From the NCBI RefSeq assembly GCF_010015445.1, contig NC_053128.1, positions 8,417,840 through 8,481,839 on the forward strand: 64,000 nucleotides of DNA, written 5' to 3'. The translations under genes and the position numbers were made by a program. The notes under the pieces are model-generated. The model searched no databases. It had not been told where the DNA came from and saw only the letters and a list, made by a program, of their open reading frames with translations. Each line of letters begins with the position of its first letter. Positions within the stretch are counted from its first letter, which is position 1. Below are positions 43,435-57,300 of the stretch, piece after piece. This stretch comes from Perca fluviatilis (Eukaryota; Chordata; Actinopteri; Perciformes; Percidae).

Positions 43435-46400
43435 ACAGTAGGTTATTGTGGGACGGCTGCACATGGGCGTCTACTTTTTATCGACCTTTGCTTCAGCTGC
43501 TCATGTGTAAGAGCCTTACATTTTTTACATAGCTCTATAACCTCTACATTTGTGTACTTTTGGCGTGTGACTGTTTTTCATGTTTTTGGCACCTTACTGC
43601 CAGTGAAAGTAAATCTTAATGCTTTAGCATGCAGTGATAATTTAGACAATAGCGTGCTTCCAACTTTGTTGCAGCAGTTGGTTGACGGCTCTTTCCCGTT
43701 TTCAACATTACAGTACCTCTGTGTACAAAGACCGCTCCATTAAAAAAAAATAAAAAATGCTTTTCCCAGTTTGGCGTGGAAGAACTTGACTGGCTTGCAC
43801 AGAGCCCTGACCTCAACCCCATCCAACACCTTTTAGTTGTAAACTGAAACGCTGACTGTAAGTCATGCCTTATCAGTTACCCCACATCAGTGTTGGATTT
43901 CAATAATGCTCTTGTGGCTGAATGAGGAAAACAAATCCATGTATCCAGGTCCAAACTTTTGTGGAAAGCCAACACAAAACCAGAAGACCGGGTTTAGAAT
44001 GACGTGGTCAACAATCACATTCCGTATGGCTTTAATGTTCAGCTGTCCACATACTTATGGCTGTGTGTATTTTCTAAACTGCAATGCATCCCTCTTGTTA
44101 ACCTATAAAACAATTGCTGCAGAGGAGGGGAATTAAGAGAAAACGATAAATAATAAACTGTATGTAATTTGCCCTGCCAAAAGAATTGGTGGTGAATTTG
44201 CTTAGGAGTAAAAAGTATAGGTGTAATCTCTTTTTGTGTTGCTTTATTTAGTCTTGAGAGCTTTGACTATTTTATACACACTAAACTAACATTGTTTTTG
44301 CCTTTGGAAGGCAGTTGCTGTAAATATGGGCTATCCAAAATATATTTCACACAAATGAATTCCTTCTATCTGCTCAGATGCGTTTTTAAATGGGACTTCT
44401 TTGTCTGAATTATGTTCTACGGTAAGCTATATTAAATCTGTTTTTGTGCGGTCTGTCTGTCTGGGAACCTCACAGCAGGCTCCCTAAAAATCAATGGGAA
44501 TTTAGGACGGATCCATGTCAGCGGTATTACAGGTGCAAGCCAACTCTACACATGTATCAATACTGTGTTCATTTGTTCGTTATTACTGATAACCAAATTA
44601 AAGATTTTTCTTTCTTTTCTTGTATTTCAAACGAGGTTGATGTTATCACACGTTGTTTTAGTTTACGGTTATCTATCACAGGTACTTTTAAACGTAACAC
44701 CCCTCATCCTCACTCTCATTTGGTATGATCTTAACCAAGCTAGGAGTCGTCGGAGCTAATTTTTGCTCTGATTGTCTAATCTTGATGTTTTTGGAAGGTA
44801 AAGTGCGATAATTAAAGTAAAGTAGGCGCAACTTTTACACTTTTTACACTTCGAAACTTAGTTTTTTCTAAACGTTGGCCTCCATCCGACCGGAAACGTC
44901 TAACTAGTTTTGTTTTACTCTAAAGTCCCGGGCAGTTCAAAGTGCGTGATGCGAGTAAAACAAGGGGGGCTGCTCACTCTGAGCAGATACGCAACTCAAT
45001 ATTTCACCGTAAGTACTTCCATTTCGAAATTCAAAGTATTCATAAACACAAAAGTTGATCGATAATAGCACTGATATACTCCGGTTACAGTGTTTGGTAT
45101 GTATGTTTTTAAGGTAGAATTCGTTTTTCGGGAGTTTCCATGAATCCCTGTTGCATCCTGTTGCACCTGCTCTGATGTTAAGCTAAATGTCAGCTAGAAG
45201 GTTAGTTTAGTTGGTAAAACACACTTTAAAAGTTAATAAATCCAGCTTAGACTTTGTTTTGACCCTATAGATAATTGTTATTGATATATTGACTTCTCCC
45301 GTAATTTATCGCTTTGTCCCATTTACAGTGCGCTTAACGGTAACGTTAACTTTACTTGTCTGGCCTTTGGTGTTCAAAATAACCTGTTTCCTCCTTTTTT
45401 TTGTTTTTAACTCTCATCTTTTTGAAGTAGCAAGAGTTAAAGGTGGTAGGGTCCGTAAATGATTGTGTAACGTTACTAGTTACTAAATGTTCTTTATAAT
45501 GCCTCACAGTGTAACGCGACTCTGTCCCCAGTAGGGGGCAGACTTGTTCAACTTCTCTGTTATCAGCAGCACACACAAACATGTGAACTTTCAGACTGCC
45601 TGGGTAGTTTGAGATGAAAAGACAATGCAGTAAAGAATAAAAAGTTACAAACTGATTTCTAGCAAATAGTTGCTAAACAAAAGTATGGACTTTATGTTAC
45701 ATCAGTTATATCCACAGTCTTTAGTTGCACAGCTTAAAACTGACATTCTCCCTCGGAGTACTGAGGTTGACAGATTGAAAAGAATATTAGGGGGAACACA
45801 GAAAGCGAGTCATCTTTTCTTTATTGTAGCCTACATACTATGGCGGTTTCCAAGTTGGCTTTTAATTTGAACGTATACTTTATTTTGAATTCAGCGTCTT
45901 ATACAGTACAATTTCAAAACTATTCAAAGGTTTTCTGTACAGTGCAGTACACAAAACATGTAAGTTTTTCTTCATCCAGTTTGTATCCAGCTGCCTTGGC
46001 ATTGCTACTGAAGCTAGTATCATTTTACAGCTCTACTTGAAACCTGAGCAGAAATGTCTTATTTTCTGGTTCCAGCATCTCTATGTGATAATTTGGTGCT
46101 TGACTATTATTGTAAACAGAATATTGTTGTGGTTTTGGCAAAACAGGACAATTGTAGACCTCACTTTGGAACCGTTTTTTTATTTATTTTTTTATTTACA
46201 TTTTGTAGACTAAACGATGAGTTGGAAGGCTACATCCACACTACTACGGTTTCTTCTGCCCTTATGATTATTTTAGCACCATTTCAGAAGTAATGTCTGT
46301 CCATTCTAACATTCCTGAAAATACATATCACTGGCTATTCACGTACACTGGGCATGCACATGCCGCTAAGGCTGATAGCACCGCTGTGTGCTCCACATTG

Positions 46401-46529
46401 AGCCTAGTTTTTATTTATTTTCCAACAAAGTTAAAGCGATCACGTGCAGTCAGTGAATGGTTAATATGCTTTCATGTCCGTTTTGGTGAGCCCAGAGGGA
46501 AAATATGCCATTTTTTATATATACAATAA

Positions 46530-46590
<61 letters not shown>

Positions 46591-47521
46591 GCTCATATTC
46601 ATTACATTAAATCAGGTACAGCAATTGCCCCAGTGTATTTGCTGTAAGTTTATCAAGTGCAAGACACAAATAAGTAAGCAACGTCCTGGTTACACAAATC
46701 AGACACATATACAAATATATCAAAATCAAATTCGGCCCGTGGCCCATTTTTTCATTTCCTACTTTTGACTGAAGCATACAATTTGAAAGTATAAATAATT
46801 GAATAACAAATCACCTTTTCTTTTTTCTGATTTTTGGATTCCCAGTTAAACATGAAATGAACAAATAATTAGGGTCGGGTACTGTTTGGATTTTTACGAT
46901 TCCGATGCCGAACCGGTACTTCTAAAACCATTCCGATTCCTAAACCGATTCTTGAAAAATGACATAAAAGGCTTTTTTTATGGAGTTTTTTTTTTAAATT
47001 GAAAATGATTTAAATTGAACAATATATTAATGTTTTAAAGTACTTAAATATATAATAACTAAACCTAAGTCACCTAACACATACAATACATACAATAATT
47101 TAACAAATAACAGTTACACTATTAACAAGTAACAACAAATTAAATTTTGAGTTGGTATGCCAACCAGCTTCAAACTTTAGCCGTTCTTTTGCAGAAAAAT
47201 GACTATATTTGCCTTCTCTGGCAAGACACTACACCTATCCTGACTTATGGCATGTCCTGCACAGGAGAAAACTCTCTCAGGTGGTGTCCAAGAGGTCTGT
47301 ACACACCCAGGTATGAGTTTGAAAGGGCAGACAATTTGGGGAAGCTGTCCTGCCTCCCCCACCACCAGGCTACAGGCTCTTGTCCTGAACGATAGACTAG
47401 CAGAGCAAGTGTAATATGTTTACTAGCGATCACGTGCAGTCAGTGAATGGTTAATATGCTTTCATGTCCGTTTTGGTGAGCCCAGAGGGAAAATATGCCA
47501 TTTTTTATATATACAATAATT

Positions 47522-47555
<34 letters not shown>

Positions 47556-50500
47556 ATAAAAGTGTGGGAATGTAGACATTCTTACTCCGTAACAAATCTC
47601 AAAATCCCCCAAATGTATCCGTTTATCACCCGTGAGAACCACTAGCACAACGAGCAGAACAAATAACTGTGATTTTGCATGATGTTTGAATTTTAATGTC
47701 ACCCAAAGAGACTTTATTTAAAGGCATTTTCTTTGACTAAAATCTACCCGCACATTTTTATTTTTTTTTTGTTTTTTAAACAGTGTTCACTCCTCCTCTA
47801 AACAATTAGTTTTCCAAGTCACGGCCTGCAAGGATGACCCAGTATTTCATCCTCCCTCCCTGAGAATGTGTTTGTCTCTAGTTATGTAATGGCCAACGCT
47901 CAGGAGGCTACGACTTATCCAGCAGGCCTGCCTGCGAGCAGCCGCCACAGTCAAATCACATAGTACAAGAAGACGGTCTGATTAAAACCCAAGTCATTTT
48001 ATCTGACTTTCGTGAATTAATGTTTCCTCTGTCCACACATTATGGTTCTCTCTTCTGCTGCAGTGTTTTGACCTTTCTGGTGCAAAGGGATGTCAAACAA
48101 AAACGAAGAAGCAGTCATTCTTAATACTTCTCTTTATTGATACAACACATTTTTCACCCTGGTTGAGCATAAAAACAAAATACTCTACAAAATATGTTTT
48201 CAGAGATCTTACTTGCAATGCAAGTAAAATGTTTATCTTTACATGTCATCTGATCTCATCTTAAAATATTGTCATTTCATAAATTTTCAAACATACTGTA
48301 TACCTTGTGTTGAGAGTTGAGCAGTTTAGAGCATAGAAATCAAATGAACATCATTCAATTTCTATGGTCTACTTTTATACTAATTTAATCAGTGGGCTCA
48401 ATCACCATTGTGTTGTCTCCTTCAGTGATAGATAGTGGCTTAACAGACATTTATTTCAATGAAAGTCTTCGAGATTACAGCTTTAAGTTTAAGTAGAATT
48501 TTTAGATGTACATTTCAAATGCCAGTGCCAAAACAAAGATCCTCAGTGTGTTCTTTTCTCTGAAGTGTATGTGTGGCCTTGTCCTGTTTTCATTCACACA
48601 GTCCTATCTGGATTCCCCTCGTTGGCCAGAAGATAAAAAAAAGTGGGTTATGATGGGTGAGCTGCCAGCCCCAGTCATGCCCCCGCTTCACTAAACCTGG
48701 GCCTGAGATGTCAGCGGCACACGGATTTCACTTTCCATCTTAGTTACAAAAATCCTCCCAACAATCTAAAATCCCAGCCATTGTGCTGCCACCAAATCAG
48801 ATTTGCACTCTGCGCACGTTTTTAGCGTTCGTTTGTCTTTGCTGATGTGTGAGTCATCTCTAAAACTTTGAAGAGTGTCTGATATATCTCAGGATCTGAG
48901 CAGACCTCAAACCCAAAAATGTGTGGTGTGATTTGCTGCTGTGTTTGTGGATGAATACTCAGGCATTTAATCACAGCGTGCCTGTGCAGAAGTCGGTGTG
49001 TCTGTACGTTTACACTGTCTGCAGACGATGGGATTTGGGCTGAATGTAGGCCAGCAGAATCCCTATTACGTCAAAGGCAGGCAGGCGGGCAAATGCAAGA
49101 AGAGAGCTGCTGGTGGTTGTGCAGCTGTGACCATGGAGTCGGCTGTGGCGCACATCAGTCTGCCAGAGCACCGCTGGCGGTGAACAGGGAGAGAAGCAGC
49201 TAGGAAGAGACGGAGAGCGCCAACGATGAAGACCGTGCTCAGCCTGCACAGGAAATGGGCCCACGCGGTCAAGACTATACGTATCCTTCAGGGACTCGTA
49301 AGTGTGATTCTGCTACAGATTTGATCAGCTCTGTGGCCAGGTCAAGTGGCTCGGTCAGGCTGGTTCTGTAATGGTAGTGGTTGTTTGTTTTTAAATGGAA
49401 AGTGCTTCTGTAGTGGGTTAAGTTGAGTTCAGTCGAGTTTTGTCCTGAAATGAGGGATCCAGAATTGCAGAAATTGTCGTCAGCTGTTCTAAAATGATGA
49501 TTTGGGATCAAAATAAATTATGGCATTTATTATGGTTCATTTTCGTCGAGAAATTGAGATGTGATCTGTGATTTTTGGAAATCAACTTTCATTTGGCTTT
49601 AAATGATGGAATACTTTTGACAAAAGTTAGTTTGTGCTTCATAAGGACTGATGGATGGACTAATTGGATTATTGATTAGTCACTTAACAGGAAACTAATG
49701 ATGACGATTAATTATGTTGAGTTTAAAAAATGGGTGGGGAAAATACAGGTTTCAGCTTCTCAAATGCAAAGATGTGGTTGTCTTTGTTTTTCTCTGTTTT
49801 ATACGATTTAATAACTTTTTGTACTCGTCAGACAACAAAACCAATTTCAAGACATTGGGTTTGGCTCTACTATTTCTTATTAGTCTTGACAATTAATCAA
49901 AAAAGATTATTTTAATTGATAACTAGAAGGGCACTCAGAGAGCACAGACCTCCGCCAAGACATGCCCGATCTTGTAATGTTTATGCAGTGGGATTTTTTT
50001 TCCCCCAGTCGTGAATAAATTTTTTCCGATCATTCTGTCACCACATGAATGCAGCACAGTTGCCCTGTCTCGCAATGTTAACGTGAAAGTGAAACATAAT
50101 GCGTTTATCCCTCCTGTGATTCGGATACGCCCCAAACTTTACTAGTGAAAGTAAAGTAATTGTTGTTGTGAGTTGTCCGTTTCTTGGTTGTTATATGACT
50201 TGAAGTTTAGCAAATGTGTATCTTATAACTAATTTATGCAACCCGAAGAAGTACTTCTAAATGCTGAATTATTTCTAAATGCTTGTTAAAGAAAGCTAAC
50301 TGATCAATCAATATTTAATGAACAAGAGCCAGAAGTTTCTTTGTCAAACTTGTTGTAAACAGTTCAGCAGAGGCCTGCCATTGTTACGCTGGGAGCTCCT
50401 GGTTGTGTAACGACAGCATACGTAGGCCAATGAACTGGCTTTGTCGTTTTCACGTAATATGTTATTAATCTGTCGGGTGAAATGAAACTACCCATGGTAA

Positions 50501-50888
50501 TCTTTCCTTTCTCTCCACAGAACCCGGTCATGGAGGAGACCGTGTGGGAGCAGTACACCGTGACCTTGCAGAGGGTGAGTCCATCTGCCCCACAATACAC
50601 CAGACCTCATCTCATTTAAAGTATTTACATTTTATCCATAAACACAGGCTGTTAAACCCAGTGCTTCACTGGGAGCGCATTTCAATTCTTATTTTGACAC
50701 ATTGCAGTCAACTAACAATTAAGAGATCATAGAGTGCCCATGCTACAGATGTAACGGACATTCCCCTTTCAACTGAATGAGAGCCAAAGTAAACTTATGC
50801 AGTTGTGAAGAAAATATAATGAATAATGTGAAAAACTAACACAAGAAGATCAACTATTTCCATATCAATACAAAATACAACACGCACG

Positions 50889-50961
<73 letters not shown>

Positions 50962-51255
50962 TCACTCTCTCTGTGTATATGTATTAGGGCTGCCCCCTGA
51001 AAGTCAAATATTTAACTCCTGGGGACATTTCGGTCCCCAGGAGTAGCTGCAGAGTGAGCGCTCCTCGTGTTCACTCTCCCCTCCGGGGAAAGTCATCCTG
51101 TCCGCTCACTGAGTTCAGCGACGGGTACAGGCAGCTGCCGGGGGGAGAAGAGAGGCTTTGCCCGGGCAAGCTCCGAGATAACGCTATCTTCTGCCTTCTT
51201 CTTAAAAGTGGTAACTTTACAGCTCACAGCAACTTAATATCTAGTGTTGGCAAAA

Positions 51256-51298
<43 letters not shown>

Positions 51299-54188
51299 GG
51301 AGCATTTAGCTGCTTAAGAGTTGGTCGAGATCAAAACAGAGCTAAAATGAACTTGCATTCATCAGGTGGACACAAACAGGAGTTGAATGGTGATGCTCAA
51401 TGGGCAAAAAGTAAAGCTCTTTTTGCTAACAAGTTTGCCATACCAACTTTATTTGGTGATAATATGTTGATGCTGTTTTTACAGCTTGTTGTGTAGCCCC
51501 AAGTTGAAATTTATGGATAGAATGTGAAATGTTTTTTTTTTTTTTTTTTTTTTTTTTTCTTCAATGGTCAGAACATTTTATAGAGCTTGGGTGTGGGGTT
51601 CTGCAAGGAGAATTTGGACTCATGGCCGCAGTAATGTGTCAATGGCAAAAACTGCCAAAGTTGGTTTTAGTCAATTATCACGTAAACCCACAACTTCTTT
51701 GAGCTTTTAAAATGTTTTTTTTAGTACTTTATTTTTTAAATGTCATGTTGTTGAAATGAATACCTCAGACTAAGTGAGAAATCCTAGCCTAAGTTAAAAG
51801 TTTGGAATCTGGTAACTTGTGTTTATGACTGTGTATCACTTGATATGGACCCATACCAAAGTGATGCGTTTTTCTATATCATACTTTGATGTAGTTCTCA
51901 ACTGTTAAATGATATCTGAACATAAGCAGCTTTACAAGAGCTTTGCCCAAATACAATACAGACTAAATTGTCAAAATTATGAAAAAACTGTTTGAAAAAA
52001 TAGGTAAACAAGATTACAAATCTGACCAGACATTCAATGTCAGCTTTTGGTACTAAGTTTGGTACTTTTGGTAACAAGTTCAGTGTATAATAATAATAAC
52101 CACTAGTTACAGCATCGTTGTTAAATCGTTAACACTTTCTTAAATGTGGCTGTGCCACATCTCGCCACCAGCCAAGTGAACCAGGTTCTACACTGTTGGT
52201 ATTGTTAAACACGTGTACGACTGTGTGAGCAGACCAAACTAGTTGAGCTTAGGTAATCATCATGATGAGCTCATTGTCTCCTGCTGCGGTTCACTGAAGC
52301 CAAAAAAAGCAGATTTAGTGCAAAAAAAAAAAAGTCCTCTGCTGCAGGCAATGTGACCCCCGACGCCCAACCCCACCACAGCCAGCTGTCACGCTCTGCT
52401 CTGTACATCTACTTTTTGTCCTCCTCTACCTTTTGTTAACGGAGCAGACTTTTTAAAGAAGTTTCCTCTGCTGCTGCCTGTGTCCCCCAGAATATCCCTC
52501 ACCGCATCTAAGGAAAAAGACCATCATCATAATATAACATAATATTCATCTGCTCTTTGGCCAATGTTACAGGACATACTTCGATTTTATTGTGATGTAA
52601 GTGTGCCCCATTTAGCCAAATGGCTAATTTTATTCTGCAGGTTGACATTAAAAAGAAAAAAAGACAGCTCTACACACACTGAAGTATATAGCAGGATACA
52701 GAATATACCCAAATTGCTTTTCTTATGTTAAAGAGGAAAGATTACACATGTTAATTATTACTTTACAACAACAGACAAGACTAACATTAGAAAGGACAAC
52801 AAAATACAGTGCTATACGCATTTACATCTTGGACATAACCCACACAAAGCATGTAAAGCACACAAGGCAAACAGTATTAAACATCACATAAAGCGTACAT
52901 ATTGCAAACAAAATGGACAGAAGATGAACTGGGGTTTAATAAGTTTTCTGTTCTGAATGTAAATCAGTAACTGTGTTTAAATAGGTAACCCACTCAAGAT
53001 CTGGGCTTAATAAATGTGTACTGTATGAGATTACTAGATGCCAAGGAAAAACAAACATGGAGGATGGGAACAAAGCAGTAGAGATTTGAGAGGCACCGTT
53101 TGATTCCTGGCACTGTTTTGGATTTCACTGTTCAAAATGGCAGAGCAAAGTCCCGATGTGATTTAAAAAAAAAAAAAAAAAAAATTTGGTTACGCTGTCT
53201 GTGTCAAAGTAAATATAATGGATAATAAAAGCAATATGTGGACACATCTGGATGTGACTGATAGAGCTATCATCCAACTTAAATGACATACGCTGCTTAT
53301 TCTTATGCATCTTAATAATTGAAGTGACATTCAGCAGCATTGAAAAAAATAAATGTATATCATATAAATAAATCTTTGCTGACCTTTTTTAAAAACCCTT
53401 TTTGTACCAGTGTGGGGTTTTTCCTTCTTTCACTTTATTTGAACAAATACATGCCTGTTTTTTCTGTTTATTTGGTAGAGAATACTCTGTCCTCTCCTGC
53501 TCATATAACCTTTTCAAAAGTCAGATTATGTCAAACATGCTTTGTTGTCAAGCTAAAGACAAAGCTCACATCACGAAAAGTTGACGTTTTGCAGACATCT
53601 GGCAGCAACAGTCTATTCAACTACTTGTTAAGTACTGTATTTCATTCTTCACCGAATATTTTCATAACTGGAATTAATTCATTTTTAAGATTAGTATATC
53701 AGAGCAAAAGAATCTGTTCATGTCTTTTTATCTTCCTTCATTTTTGCCTCTGCTCGTACTTTCTCCCTCCCTCTCCCTCCACGGCCATCTGCTATAGACA
53801 GAGGGAAGTGGTGAATTGTATTTTTTTTTTTGTACAGATGGAAGGGAGAGGATAAAGAGACCGGGTCATCAAATCTCTGACCTAATCTCATCTGGGCAAA
53901 CTGCAGCAGTGGCAGGTAGAATCATTCAAAGCCACGTTTCCAAAGAAGCCTTTAAAAACGGAGACGTTTGTAAATGAACATTAAACCTCGGGGGGAAAGT
54001 GTGTGCACAAGGCTACGGAAGATGGGCATGTAGGCGCTGAACTGCTGCACAGTCATCCATGCATGACTTCAGTTTGCACAATTGTTATCACAATCAGAGT
54101 CAAAATGCAGGTCCTTTTAATCGCCATGCACAAAACACGTACAACCAGGATAATGCACTGTGAGCTGACACACCAAAGGGATTACAGG

Positions 54189-54281
<93 letters not shown>

Positions 54282-56774
54282 TAAATAAAGACCACGTGAT
54301 TTACATGGTTTCTTTTTTTTGTTCTCAGGATCCGAAGATGGGCTTTGGCATCGCAGTGTCAGGGGGGCGGGACAACCCGAACGAAGAAAGTGGCGAGACC
54401 TCCATTGTGGTGTCCGACGTCCTGCAAGGAGGACCTGCTGATGGCTTGTTGTTGTGCGTACCGTTGTTGCTCATAATTTAGTATTTAATCCTTGAACTGC
54501 ACACAGAACTCTCATACATCTTTTCACACCGAGGGCTTTAAACACGTTGACCAGCTCGGCTTCACGACCCAGGTCTAGAGGTGGGCCGGACGCGGCTTAG
54601 ATGCGGGTCACTTTCAATGTAAATTGCACACGGACAGTTTCTAACAACCGGGACCGGTCAAATTATTTCATTGGTTGAAAATGGGGATGCACACCGTGAA
54701 GCAATTGTCACAGGCCGCCGAGACATCATAGATTTTTCTATCTTTTTTTATAATGAGACGGGAAGCCGTCAGCAAAGCTTAACTTTAATTTTAATGTTAT
54801 TAAACAAAGAGAAATGTTTCCCCCTCATCCTTAAATGGTCATAAATCGATATTCGAGTGGCTTACTTCCTTGTTTACTGCTGCACCTGCGATGAATGAAA
54901 TAAGAATGAAACTAAGCGTCTCTCTCCACATAATCATCTATTGAGTGTTTGATGGTTATTTATTTGTGCTTTAGAAATAACCACTGTGAAACAATTAGAA
55001 AATACTGTTATATTTATCTCATTCACAGCTCCGTTCCGCGCTCTCACTCACTCACTCACTCACTCACTCACTCACTCACTCACTCACTCTCACACATACA
55101 TACATACATACATACAGTGCCTTGCGAAAGTATTCGGCCCCCTTGAACTTTTCGACCTTTTGCCACATTTCAGGCCTCAAACATAAAGATATAAAACTGT
55201 AATTTTTTGTGAAGAATCAACAACAAGTGGGACACAATCATGAAGTGGAACGAAATTTATTGGATATTTCAAACCTTTTAAACAAATAAAAACTGAAATA
55301 GTGGGTGCAAAATTATTCAGCCCCCTTAAGTTAAACTTGCTTGGCGCGCGCACCTTTTGCTACGATTACAGCTGTAAAGTTACGCGGGGTATGTCTCTAT
55401 CAGTTTTGCACATCGAGAGACTGACATTTTTGCCCATTCCTCCTGCAAAACAGCTCGAGCTCAGTGAGGTTGGATGGAGAGCGTTTGTGAACAGCAGTTT
55501 TCAGTTCTTTCCACAGATTCTCGATTGGATTCAGGTCTGGACTTTGACTTGGGCATTCTAACACCTGGATATGTTTATTTGTGAACCATTCCATTGTAGA
55601 TTTTGCTTTATGTTTTGGATCGTTGTCTTGTTGGAAGACAAATCTCCGTCCCAGTCTCAGGTCTTTTGCAGACTCCATCAGGTTTTCTTCCAGAATGGTC
55701 CTGTATTTGGCTCCATCCATCTTCCCATCAATTTTAACCATCTTCCCTGTCCCTGCTGAAGAAAAGCCGGCCCAAACCATGATGCTGCCACCACCATGTT
55801 TGACAGTGGGGATGGTGTGTTCAGGGTGATGAGCTGTGTTGCTTTTACGCCAAACATAACGTTTTGCATTGTTGCCAAAAAGTTCGATTTTGGTTTCATC
55901 TGACCACAGCACCTTCTTCCACATGTTTGGTGTGTCTCCCAGGTGGCTTGTTGGCAAACTTTAAAACCGACACTTTTATGGATATCTTTAAGAAATGGCT
56001 TTCTTCTTGCCACTCTTCCATAAAGGCCAGATTTGTGCAGTATACGACTGATTGTTGTCCTATGGACAGAGTCTCCCACCTCAGCTGTAGATCTCTGCAG
56101 TTCATCCAGAGTGATCATGGGCCTCTTGGCTGCATCTCTGATCAGTCTTCTCATTGTATGAGCTGAAAGTTTAGAGGGACGGCCGGGTCTCGTAGATTTG
56201 TAGTGGTCTGATACTCCTTCCATTTCAATATTATCGCTTGCACAGTGCTCCTTGGGATGTTTAAAGCTTGGGAAATCTTTTTGTATCCAAATCCGACTAT
56301 AAACTTCTCCACAACAGTATCTCGGACCTGCCTGGTGTGTTCCTTGTTCTTCATGATGCTCTCTGCGCTTTACACGGACCTCTGAGACTATCACAGAGCA
56401 GGTGCATTTATATGAGGAGACTTGATTACACACAGCTGGATTCTATTTATCATCATTAGTCATTTAGGTCAACATCGGATCATTCAGAGATCCTCACTGA
56501 ACTTCTGGAGAGAGTTTGCTGCACTGAAAGTAAAAGGGGCTGAATAATTTTGGCCGCCCACTTTTTCAGCTTTTTTATTTGTTTTAAAAAGTTTGAAATA
56601 GCCAATGAATTTCATTCCACTTCATAATTGGGACCCACTTGTTGTTGATTCTTCACAAAAAATTACAGTTTTATATCTTTATGTTTGAGGCCTGAAATGT
56701 GGCAAAAGGTCGAAACGTTCAAGGGGGCCGAATACTTTCGCAAGGCACTGTACATACATACATACATACATACA

Positions 56775-56805
<31 letters not shown>

Positions 56806-57208
56806 TCTTCGCTTGCCCAAGCTCGCAGCTCGTCTACCCAGCCTACTGTACAATCAGAGCTATATTAAATTTAGTAAAATTCACATCCCATTCAATAGTG
56901 GAGTTACGTAACCAAATTTTGCTATACCATTTATACTGAGGTATATGTTCCTTTTAATATCCCTGTATGTATTAGACCATGGTAGGCAAGAAAAATGCTT
57001 TTTGCATCAATGTTTATTTGTCCGGTATTTGATTCACAGGATTTGCCAAAAACAGACATTCCTTAAAGTCAATTTATTCATAGTCTTCCAAAACTTAAGA
57101 ATTTTATGGTATACTGCAATAGGAAATTATATGTCCAATATATGCCCATGGTCCAAAACAAACCCATGGCTCATTTAATCAATGCAACAGCTGACAGGGA
57201 TTAGTTCA

Positions 57209-57300
<92 letters not shown>

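Noticed and set aside
49650..49930. Additional copy of the GCTGCAA-type repeat
   Set aside because: Only a loose resemblance (ATTAATCA-rich with ttgattagt); not strong enough to call as a feature.
53340..53855. 171-codon open frame on the + strand in the tjp2 intron
   Set aside because: T-rich, low-complexity translation with no motif, no codon bias and no exon signals in frame; most likely chance in AT-rich intron.
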